Below, in pieces: positions 48,252-55,891 of a DNA stretch of 64,000 nucleotides (position 1 is its first letter; every line of letters begins with the position of its first letter). The notes under the pieces are model-generated. The model did no database searches. It worked only from the letters and a program-made list of their open reading frames with translations, and was not told the origin of the DNA. Location: positions 57,195-121,194 of the forward strand of contig JAJDUJ010000024.1 in the NCBI GenBank assembly GCA_022826705.1. The letters are read 5' to 3'. The position numbers and the translations under genes were made by a program. The stretch is from Acidimicrobiia bacterium (GTDB lineage: Bacteria > Actinomycetota > Acidimicrobiia > Acidimicrobiales > Bin134).

Positions 48252-49447
48252 CCAAGCCTCTCGACGGAATCCGCGTGCTCGACTTCACCCGCCACATGGC
48301 CGGCCCCTACGGCACCATGATCCTGGGCGACTACGGGGCCGACATCATCAAGGTGGAGAGCCTCCCCTATGGCGACGGCGCCCGCGGCGTGGGCACCGCG
48401 TTTATCGACGGCGAGAGCGCCCTGTTCCTCATCTGGAATCGAGGCAAGCGCAGCCTCGCATTGGACATGCGCAAACCCGAGGGGCTCGAGGTGGTCCATC
48501 GCCTGGCCGCCACGGTCGACGTGGTGGTCACCAGCTACCGGCCCGGCGTGGCCGACGAGATCGGCATCGGCTACGACGCCCTGTCGGCCATCAACGACCA
48601 GATCGTGTACATCTCCCTCACTGCCTTCGGACCGGACGGTCCGCTGGCCCCCTATCCGGGAACCGACCCGGTGGTCCAGGCGGTCTCGGGGGTCATGTCG
48701 GTGACCGGGGAGCCTGATCAGGGCCCCAATCTGGTGGGGGTACCGATGGCCGATTTCACCGGTGCATTGGTCACCGCCCAGGCCGCCATGCTCGGCCTGT
48801 TCGCCCGACAGCAAACCGGCAAGGGCCAGCTCATCGACGTGTCGATGCTCTTCGCCCTGATGTCGTCGCTCACCACCCGGCTGGCCTCGCACTGGGTGGA
48901 CGGTGAGGATCCCGAGCGCCATGGCAGTGCCCACAGCGTGGTGGTGCCCTATGAGGCGTTCCAGACCGCTGACGGCTACGTGGTGACCGGCGTGTGGGGC
49001 GGCGCCGACGGGTGGGAGCGATTCTGCCGGGCCATCGGCGAGCCTGAGTTGGCCACCGACGAGCGCTATCTGACCAACCAGCAGCGGGTGGACGCCCGCG
49101 CCGAGCTCACCGAATACCTGGAAAGCATCTTCATCACCCGGACCAGCGCGGAGTGGGAGGAGTCGTTCAACCAGCACCGGGCGCTGTTCGGGCCGGTCCA
49201 CACGTTCTCGCAGATCCTCAACCACCCCCAGGTGAAGCAGGCCGGACTGGTGCAGACGGTGGAACACGCCACTTTGGGCGAGATCCCCCAATTGGGCCCG
49301 GTGATCGGGCTCCACGACACCCCCGGCGCGATTGCCGGGCCTCCCCCGGTGCTGGGCCAGCACAGCGAGGAGATCCTGGCCGAAGCGGGCTACAGCCCTG
49401 AGGAAATCGCCGCCATGATCAAAGCCGGAGTGGCGGGAACGGCCTGA
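48248..49447 (+). CDS. CaiB/BaiF-family CoA-transferase, catalytic type
   Basis: A 399-residue family III CoA-transferase with an intact active site: VGVPMADFTGA has the catalytic aspartate at residue 169, the same number as in formyl-CoA transferase. IRVLDFTRHMAGPYGTMILGDYGADIIKVE, NRGKRSLALDM and TGKGQLIDVSM are family marks. GGAGG 6 bases before ATG. Overlaps the Asp-less paralogue by 4 bases, which favours co-assembly. Last gene of the five-gene operon; substrate unknown. Confidence 0.93.
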   Translation: MTKPLDGIRVLDFTRHMAGPYGTMILGDYGADIIKVESLPYGDGARGVGTAFIDGESALFLIWNRGKRSLALDMRKPEGLEVVHRLAATVDVVVTSYRPGVADEIGIGYDALSAINDQIVYISLTAFGPDGPLAPYPGTDPVVQAVSGVMSVTGEPDQGPNLVGVPMADFTGALVTAQAAMLGLFARQQTGKGQLIDVSMLFALMSSLTTRLASHWVDGEDPERHGSAHSVVVPYEAFQTADGYVVTGVWGGADGWERFCRAIGEPELATDERYLTNQQRVDARAELTEYLESIFITRTSAEWEESFNQHRALFGPVHTFSQILNHPQVKQAGLVQTVEHATLGEIPQLGPVIGLHDTPGAIAGPPPVLGQHSEEILAEAGYSPEEIAAMIKAGVAGTA

Positions 49448-49453
49448 GAGCCC

Positions 49454-50389
49454 TTACTGAACTGAATTGCAGTGCTGGCCCAGGGCGTGGGCCGCCTCTA
49501 GGGTCTCGCCAGGGTCATAAGAGCCGACGACCATGTTGACGACATCGGCCCCTGCCTCCCCCAGCGCCACCAGCGTGCTCCGCGTGGTATCGCCATCGGT
49601 GAGGTCGAGCACTCCTGGCGGGCCGGCGCCTACTGCGGCCGGGCAGGTGGTGGCCACGGTGAAGGGTTGATCAGCCCGAGGCGACCGCTTTCGCTCCTCT
49701 TGTAGAAAGGCCACGTATTGCGGCAGGTCGTCCGGAGTCATCCGGGAGGCCGACCAACCGTCGCCCACCGCCGCGGCCCGGCGGAGCGCAGGGCGAGAGT
49801 GGCCGCCCACAAAGATGGGAACCGGCGACTGCACCGGCTTGGGCTTCATGTTCAGGGGCAAAAACGAATGGGTTTCCCCCTCATAGGAGGGCTGTTCCTG
49901 CTCCCACAGGGCGCGCAGGATCTCGATGCCGTCCTCCAGCAGTTCCCTTCGGCGGCTGTAGTCGGCACCGAGGGCGTCGAACTCCTCGCGAAGCCATCCG
50001 AGGGTCACCCCGAAGATCACTCGTCCCCCTGACAGGTAGTCGAGCGTGGCCACGGCTTTGCCGACGACCACTGGATTGCGCTGGGGAAGCACGCAAGCGT
50101 TGACCGCCAGCCTGATGGTGGACGTCGCCCCGGCCACAAAGGCCAATGTGGTGAGGGCTTCGAGGCGGGGATTGTCAGTGGGATAGGGATATTTCCCGTC
50201 GGCCATCGTCGGGTTCTGCGAGGTGAACTCCACCGGGAAGGCGATGTGGTCGCCCACCCATACCGAGTCCAAACCGGCCGACTCGGCCGCTTGAGCCACA
50301 TCCACGATGTCCTGAGCAGTGGCCGAGCCCTCGTAGGGCAAGCAGAGACCGATCTTTGGACCGCTGTAGGGCATGTTGTCCGATCCCAT
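49454..50389 (-). CDS. LLM-class F420-dependent oxidoreductase
   Basis: A 311-residue LLM enzyme. KIGLCLPYEG, AESAGLDSVWVGDHIAFPVEF, PRLEALTTLAFVAGATSTIRLA, LDYLSGGRVIFGVTLGWLREEFDALG and PVPIFVGGHSRPALRRAA are family marks, typical of the TIGR03619-like group. ATG start; a second ATG five codons in is possible. Convergent with the CaiB gene (6 bases apart), and 33 bases downstream of another LLM gene on the same strand, so the two are probably cotranscribed. Confidence 0.9.
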   Translation of the reverse strand: MGSDNMPYSGPKIGLCLPYEGSATAQDIVDVAQAAESAGLDSVWVGDHIAFPVEFTSQNPTMADGKYPYPTDNPRLEALTTLAFVAGATSTIRLAVNACVLPQRNPVVVGKAVATLDYLSGGRVIFGVTLGWLREEFDALGADYSRRRELLEDGIEILRALWEQEQPSYEGETHSFLPLNMKPKPVQSPVPIFVGGHSRPALRRAAAVGDGWSASRMTPDDLPQYVAFLQEERKRSPRADQPFTVATTCPAAVGAGPPGVLDLTDGDTTRSTLVALGEAGADVVNMVVGSYDPGETLEAAHALGQHCNSVQ

Positions 50390-50422
50390 AGATCCTGCCT
50401 TCGGTGGTAGAGGCTCTCGGTG

Positions 50423-51412
50423 TCAGCCGGACAATAGCGGGATCACTTCGGAGCCGAACCGCTCGAGCTGGGCGAGGGCGTGGGCATGGTCGTATCCGGG
50501 CCATTGCGGCTTGTAGACGAAGTGGGAGTGCTCCACCTGAGCCATGAGATGGGAGAGCCCCTCCGCCACATCGGATGGGCTGCCGAGCACGAAACGGTTG
50601 TCCAGCCAATCGCTGCGCCCGAGGCCGTCGTCGATGTCGAGACCCCACGAGCGATACGTGCCATAGCGCGACGACGCTCCCGCGGCAACAGCTGCTTCGG
50701 CCTCGGCGGGGCTGTCGGCGATGTATACCTCCCGGCGGACCGGGATGGCAGCCCGCGCTCGGTTGCCGTGGGCCGCACGCTCCTCCAGATAGGCCTGGTA
50801 GAGGTCGATGAGCTCTCGGTGGGTGGGGAACGGCGCGGCATACCAGGCCTCGCCCACTCGGGCGGCCCGCCGCACCGATGCCTCCACCTGGGCCCCGACC
50901 CAGATCGGGGGATGAGGCCGCTGGACGGGCAGCGTGGACACCTCCACGCTGTCGAGCTGGAAGAACCGGCCCTGGTGGGTTACAGGCTGGCCGGTCCACA
51001 GTGCTCGGATGATCTCCACCGCCTCCTCGAACCGCTCGGTCCGGGTGGTGCGGTCGATGCCGAAGGCGTCGAACTCGTCTTGGCTATAGCCGATGCCCAC
51101 GCCCATAATCGCCCGCCCACCGGTCACCGCGTCCATGGTGGCCATCTCCTCGGCGATGGTCAGGGGATGGTGCAGGGGCAGCAGCAGGATGCCGGTGGCG
51201 ACGCTGACCGAGGGGAAGCGCATGGCGATCGAGGTCAGATACGGGATGGGCTGGAGGTAGCGCAGGGTCGGGGCCGCGAAGTGCTGGCCCGCCACCACCA
51301 GGTCTAACCCGTGATCCACGGCCACGGAGATCAGCTCGTGGTGCTCGGCGATCTGCTGGTGGGCGGGCACCGACCGGCCGTGAACCGAGGTCAGGAGCAG
51401 GCCGAATCTCAC
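50423..51412 (-). CDS. LLM-class F420-dependent oxidoreductase
   Basis: A 329-residue LLM enzyme. RFGLLLTSV, VAGQHFAAPTLRYLQPIPYLTSIA, MDAVTGGRAIMGVGIGYSQDEFDAFG and PHPPIWVGAQVEASVRRAARVGE are family marks. VYKPQWPGYDHAHALAQL near the C-terminus matches the KPQWP segment of the enzyme at 45174, so the two are paralogues of one subgroup. GTG 51412 is chosen since a core strand begins there; an in-frame ATG at 51487 would nearly meet the divergent DUF1214 gene. The start is uncertain. Confidence 0.87.
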   Translation of the reverse strand: MRFGLLLTSVHGRSVPAHQQIAEHHELISVAVDHGLDLVVAGQHFAAPTLRYLQPIPYLTSIAMRFPSVSVATGILLLPLHHPLTIAEEMATMDAVTGGRAIMGVGIGYSQDEFDAFGIDRTTRTERFEEAVEIIRALWTGQPVTHQGRFFQLDSVEVSTLPVQRPHPPIWVGAQVEASVRRAARVGEAWYAAPFPTHRELIDLYQAYLEERAAHGNRARAAIPVRREVYIADSPAEAEAAVAAGASSRYGTYRSWGLDIDDGLGRSDWLDNRFVLGSPSDVAEGLSHLMAQVEHSHFVYKPQWPGYDHAHALAQLERFGSEVIPLLSG

Positions 51413-51492
51413 CGGTCCATCATGGTTCAACGGGGTGGCTGAGTGCCGGACCCATGTTGCCGTCGAGCCGAGGCCGTCACTAGACATTCGCC

Positions 51493-52677
51493 ATGCGACG
51501 GCTTGCCATTCGAGTGCTCGGTGCCTTTCGACGGATATCCCTTCTGATCCGGAAGATGCGAGGCAAGACGCTCGATGATGTGGCCGAACAGCGGGTGGTG
51601 AGTGGCAAGGCGTGGGAGGAGTTCTGCGATTCCTTGAAAGCGGCCGGAGCGGCGATGAACTTCCCCGGCGCGCCGCGCGATCCCTTTAACCAAGCCGAGG
51701 GCTACCGGCACCTGAGCCGTCTCGCCCGGGCCGGTCTGATGGCATTCATCGAACACGCCGACCCCAAGGCGCCGGTGATGCACCGGGTGGCCAACGAGAC
51801 CACCAAGCTGGGTGCCGACAACCCCGACAACTACTACTACACCGCGGCGCTGGACGGCAGCTACGACTACAAGATCGCCGGGCGGCGCAACAACATCGCC
51901 TACCTGAGCATCGGCACCCAATCGGGCAACTACGGCCAGGGCGGCGGCCTGCCCCCCACGGGGCACATCGAAGCCGATCAGATCGAGATGGACGCTGACG
52001 GGTGCTTCGAGCTGATCCTGAGCAGCACGCCCCAAGAGGGCAACTGGCTGCCGATGACCCCCGAGACCGGCACGCTGGTGGTGCGTCAGACCTTTGCCGA
52101 CCGCAGTACGGAGATCCCCGCCGAGCTGAGCATCGAACGCATCAACTGCGCCCCCGAAGAGCGCCAGCCCTCACACCTGACGCCAAAGGCCTTGGATGAC
52201 GGGTTGAAAAACGTGGGAGCGCTGGTGATGGGCGCGCCGTTGCTGTTCACCAAGTGGGCCCGCGATTTCTCCAAGCACAGCAACGAGCTTCCCCAGTTCG
52301 ACCCAGACGTGTCTCTGAACGCGGGCGGCGATCCCAACATCACCTACTACCACAGCCACTGGGCGCTCGGACCCGACGAGGCGCTGGTGATCGAAGCCAC
52401 ACCCCCGGAATGCGAGTACTGGAACTTCCAGCTCAGCAACTACTGGATGGAATCGCTGGACTACCGCCACTTCACCATCCACACCAACAGCCATCTGGCC
52501 CACTACGAAGCCAATGGGTCGGTGCGCCTGATCGTGGCCCATGAGAATCCCGGCCTGCCCAACTGGATCGAAACCGCAGGCCACTCGCTCGGCACTATGT
52601 CGTTTCGCTGGGTGCGAGCCTCCGAACACCCTCAGCCCCAGTGTCGTGTCGTGCCGTTGAGCAGCCTGCGGGGTTAG
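51493..52677 (+). CDS. DUF1214-type conserved protein
   Basis: A 394-residue homologue of 6437-7516 and 9210-10322. It has an extra basic N-terminus (about 35 residues, RLAIRVLGAFRRISLLIRKMR) that could be an amphipathic helix. Shared marks are NPDNYYYTAALDGSYDYKI, LGPDEALVIE, and ENPGLPNWIETAGH near the end. It is 4 bases before the sulfotransferase gene. Divergent from the LLM pair. Function unknown. Confidence 0.65.
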   Translation: MRRLAIRVLGAFRRISLLIRKMRGKTLDDVAEQRVVSGKAWEEFCDSLKAAGAAMNFPGAPRDPFNQAEGYRHLSRLARAGLMAFIEHADPKAPVMHRVANETTKLGADNPDNYYYTAALDGSYDYKIAGRRNNIAYLSIGTQSGNYGQGGGLPPTGHIEADQIEMDADGCFELILSSTPQEGNWLPMTPETGTLVVRQTFADRSTEIPAELSIERINCAPEERQPSHLTPKALDDGLKNVGALVMGAPLLFTKWARDFSKHSNELPQFDPDVSLNAGGDPNITYYHSHWALGPDEALVIEATPPECEYWNFQLSNYWMESLDYRHFTIHTNSHLAHYEANGSVRLIVAHENPGLPNWIETAGHSLGTMSFRWVRASEHPQPQCRVVPLSSLRG

Positions 52678-52681
52678 CGGT

Positions 52682-53923
52682 TTGACGTCCACGGACTACG
52701 AGAATCCCCATCGGCCGATCCCGATCCGGGCCTTCAATCGGCTCGGTCGCGCTGGCCAGCGCCTCGGACTCCCAGGCCACCTAGAGGTCAACAGACTTGT
52801 CAAGTACGCGAAGCGCAAGACCGGGCTCTCCGATTTCGGTGACAACGGGCACTTGGAGGCCTTGCAAGTGCTCGTGGATTCGATCAACGACGAGGCTCAA
52901 CTGACTCCCACCGGCCTGCTGGTTCAGAAGTCCAGGCTGGCCGGCGCGCTGGTTCAGCGACTTCGGATCCAAGACCTGCTCAAGCGGCATCCTGAGATCG
53001 ACGACATCGACCTCGGCGCCGTCGTCATGATCACTGGCTTGCAGCGCACCGGGACGACGCTGCTGCACCGCCTGCTGTATTCCCACCCGGAGATCCGGGG
53101 CGTCTCCGGCAACGAAGCGCTGTTGCCAGTGACAGCGGCCGAAACAGCCGAACGCGCCGAGCGATCTCGCAAACGGCGGGCGGTGCTGGCCGAGCGGACC
53201 ATCTCCTACCTGGCTCCCGACTTCATGGCGGTCCATCCCATCGACCGAGAGCAGCCCGAAGAAGACGTACTGCTCCTCGATCTCAATTTCATGAGCCAGT
53301 CAGCCGAGGCCATCTTGCACGTGCCCAGCTATTCCCGCTGGCTAATGGAGCAGGACCATACAGCCACCTACGAGTACTTCCGCCGGGTCCTGAAGGTGCT
53401 TACCTGGCCGCGACCGGCCCGTGCTTGGGTGCTCAAGACCCCGCACCACCTAGAGTACCTGGACGTCTTCCTCAAGGTGTTCGACAGTGCCACGGTGGTG
53501 CAGACCCACCGCGATCCCCGCATCGCAGTCACCTCCTTTTGCAGCATGGTGGCCCACGGCCGGGGCATGTTCAGCGATGAGGTGGACCCCATCGAAATCG
53601 GGCGGCACTGGGGCAACAAGACGCACCGGATGGTTGAGTGGGCCATGAAGACCCGAGCCGAGGCGCCAAGCGAGCGATTCGTGGATGTCTCCTACTACGA
53701 CTTAGTGCGCGACCCAATTGCCCAGCTCCAACGGATCTACGAGGTGGCGGGAATCGACTTCAACGACGAGGCCGGGGCGCTGGCCGAGCAGTACGTGGCC
53801 GCGAACCCCCAGAACCGCTTCGGAAAGCACCACTACCGGCTCGAGCACTTCGGACTGAGCGAGCCGGTAATGGACAAGACCTTCGCGGCCTACCGTGAGG
53901 CCTATGCGATCCCCTTCGAATAG
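52682..53923 (+). CDS. Sulfotransferase-family protein
   Basis: A 413-residue PAPS-dependent sulfotransferase (PF13469-like). TGLQRTGTTLLHRLLYSHP is the 5-prime-phosphosulfate loop. DSATVVQTHRDPRIAVTSFCSMV is the 3-prime-phosphate region with the conserved Arg and Ser. The start is TTG, 4 bases after the DUF1214 stop, with GGGG upstream, so coupled translation is likely. Homologues are common in mycobacteria and Acidimicrobiia, where the acceptors are unknown lipids or sterols. Confidence 0.9.
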   Translation: MTSTDYENPHRPIPIRAFNRLGRAGQRLGLPGHLEVNRLVKYAKRKTGLSDFGDNGHLEALQVLVDSINDEAQLTPTGLLVQKSRLAGALVQRLRIQDLLKRHPEIDDIDLGAVVMITGLQRTGTTLLHRLLYSHPEIRGVSGNEALLPVTAAETAERAERSRKRRAVLAERTISYLAPDFMAVHPIDREQPEEDVLLLDLNFMSQSAEAILHVPSYSRWLMEQDHTATYEYFRRVLKVLTWPRPARAWVLKTPHHLEYLDVFLKVFDSATVVQTHRDPRIAVTSFCSMVAHGRGMFSDEVDPIEIGRHWGNKTHRMVEWAMKTRAEAPSERFVDVSYYDLVRDPIAQLQRIYEVAGIDFNDEAGALAEQYVAANPQNRFGKHHYRLEHFGLSEPVMDKTFAAYREAYAIPFE

Positions 53924-53980
53924 GCCAAGCAAGGCCCAACCAGCGCGAAGCGGGCGTCGAGCAACGATGTACCGTTGGCC

Positions 53981-54985
53981 ATGAGCCAAGCACCAAAGAA
54001 GCGAACCGTGGTCAGCTCTATCGCCGGGGCGGTTCGCGACTTCCGCAATCTGAAGACGCCTGATCTCGAACCGGTTCCCGACGAGGTGCGCATCGACGGC
54101 AAGACGTGCTTGGTGACCGGGGCCAACAGCGGGTTGGGGCGGGCGGCGGCCATCGAGCTGGCCCGGCGGGGCGGCAACATGATCCTGGCCTGCCGCCCTG
54201 GCCACAACGAGACCTGCGATGAGATCAAGGAGGCGTCGGGTTCGGAGACCGTGGAGATGGTCGAGGTGGACCTGGCCGATGTCCGCTCGGTGCATCACTG
54301 CTGCGACGAGCTGCAACGGAGGGGCACCCGGATCGACATCGCTCTCATGAACGCCGGTTTGATGACTCCCACTGCGAGGGAGACCCCACAGGGGTACGAC
54401 ACCATGTTCGCCGTTCACTTCCTGTCCAAGCGGGTGATGATCGACCGGTGGCTGAAGGACGGCGTCATTCGACCCGCGGGCCCTGGCGAAGAGCTACCGA
54501 GAATCGTGTTCGTCTCGTCGGAATCGCACCGGTCTTATGAGACAATCGAATTCGACAACCTCGGCGGATACGCCGAATACGGGATCAAGGAGAGCATGCG
54601 GCACTACGGGCTCAGCAAGCTGGTGTTGAGCACCTACGCCACCGAGTTGTCACGCCGCCTGAACCCGCACGAGAACACGGAGGTGGCCGTACATGCGCTG
54701 TGCCCTGGAGGCGTGTCCACCAGAATCGCCCGAGACGCGCCCGCACTGCTGAAGCCGATCGTCAACCCGGCCCTGCGACTGTTCTTCCGGTCCCCCGAGA
54801 AGGCCATCGCACCCATCGTCTATCTCTGCTGTGCACCAGAAGCAGGAACGTCCACCGGGATGTACCTCCACTTGATGAATCGCAAGGCGGTGTCGGACAG
54901 CGCCGCCGACCCCGAAAACGGAGCCAGGCTGTGGGACGCCAGCGAAGCAATGGTGGCGAAATATGGGAACGGGGACGCTACCTGA
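53981..54985 (+). CDS. Short-chain dehydrogenase/reductase (retinol-dehydrogenase-like)
   Basis: A 334-residue SDR with an extended N-terminus (about 40 residues) before TGANSGLG. ACRPGHNE after the second strand has Arg, favouring NADP(H). NAGLM replaces NNAG, catalytic Ser lies in FVSSESHRS, and Tyr and Lys in HYGLSK. Resembles light-dependent protochlorophyllide reductase-like and retinol dehydrogenase-like SDRs. ATG 53981 is preferred over a TTG two codons upstream. Convergent with rapZ. Confidence 0.88.
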   Translation: MSQAPKKRTVVSSIAGAVRDFRNLKTPDLEPVPDEVRIDGKTCLVTGANSGLGRAAAIELARRGGNMILACRPGHNETCDEIKEASGSETVEMVEVDLADVRSVHHCCDELQRRGTRIDIALMNAGLMTPTARETPQGYDTMFAVHFLSKRVMIDRWLKDGVIRPAGPGEELPRIVFVSSESHRSYETIEFDNLGGYAEYGIKESMRHYGLSKLVLSTYATELSRRLNPHENTEVAVHALCPGGVSTRIARDAPALLKPIVNPALRLFFRSPEKAIAPIVYLCCAPEAGTSTGMYLHLMNRKAVSDSAADPENGARLWDASEAMVAKYGNGDAT

Positions 54986-55009
54986 ACCCAGTGCTGCTGC
55001 CTCTCCGGG

Positions 55010-55882
55010 CTATTTGTCGATGTCTCGGTGCACGACGAGGGGGCGGACGCCGAGATCTGCGTTCTCGAAGAGTCGGCGGTTGATGTCTTCGGCCACAAAT
55101 ACTGAGCGGTGGTGGCCCCCGGTGCAGCCGAAGGCGATGGTGAGATACGACTTGCCCTCCCGCACATAGGCGGGTACCAACATTGTCAACAGGTCCTCGG
55201 TCTTTTGCAGGAAGGTCTCAGCCATAGGCTGGCCATTGAGCAGGAAGTCTCTCACTGCCTCGTCTTGACCGGTGAGCGGGCGAAGCTCCTCCACCCAGTG
55301 GGGATTGGGCAGGAAACGGCAATCCAACACCAGGTCAGCGTCGAGCGGGATGCCGTGCTTGAAGCCGAACGACATAATCCGGGTGGTCATCGATTCCGGT
55401 CCGGCGTCCAGTTCGAACACCTCGTCGATGAAGTGGTTGAGCTGGTAGATGCTGTACTCGGAGGTGTCCACCACCACGTCGGCCTCGCTGCGCAAGTTGA
55501 CCAGAGCCTCCCGCTCAGCCTCGATGGCGTCGGACACTCCCATCGGTGGGACGCTGGAGAACGGATGCCGGCGCTTGGTGCTCTCGAATCTCTTCACCAG
55601 CTCCGGAGTTGAAGCGTCGAGAAAGAGGATGCGCACCGTTCCTTGGGCTGATTCCTTGAGCTCGACCAGCGCGGGGGCCACATCCTCGTAGTAGAGGTTC
55701 AGCCCCAGCACCAGGCCCACTCGGGTGACGCCGCTGTCGGGGGCATCGGCAAACTCCTGGACCTTGGGCACTAGTGCGGGGGGCAGGTTGTCCACCACAT
55801 ACCAGCCCAGGTCTTCAAAATGGTTGGCAGCCTGCGACCGGCCCGCTCCCGACATTCCGGTGATCACCACGAACTCGGCCAC
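55010..55882 (-). CDS. rapZ: RapZ/YvcJ-family RNase adapter and nucleotide-binding protein
   Basis: A 290-residue P-loop protein. GMSGAGRSQA is the Walker A site, and VVDNLPPALVP follows. The C-terminal domain has IAFGCTGGHHRSVFVAE, which is the highly conserved RapZ motif. In E. coli RapZ steers the sRNA GlmZ to RNase E; in actinobacteria the role is less clear. It is 9 bases downstream of uvrC, as in the conserved uvrC-rapZ-yvcK-whiA-gap block. The expected downstream yvcK and whiA are not in the window. Confidence 0.96.
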   Translation of the reverse strand: MAEFVVITGMSGAGRSQAANHFEDLGWYVVDNLPPALVPKVQEFADAPDSGVTRVGLVLGLNLYYEDVAPALVELKESAQGTVRILFLDASTPELVKRFESTKRRHPFSSVPPMGVSDAIEAEREALVNLRSEADVVVDTSEYSIYQLNHFIDEVFELDAGPESMTTRIMSFGFKHGIPLDADLVLDCRFLPNPHWVEELRPLTGQDEAVRDFLLNGQPMAETFLQKTEDLLTMLVPAYVREGKSYLTIAFGCTGGHHRSVFVAEDINRRLFENADLGVRPLVVHRDIDK

Positions 55883-55891
55883 GACCTCAGG

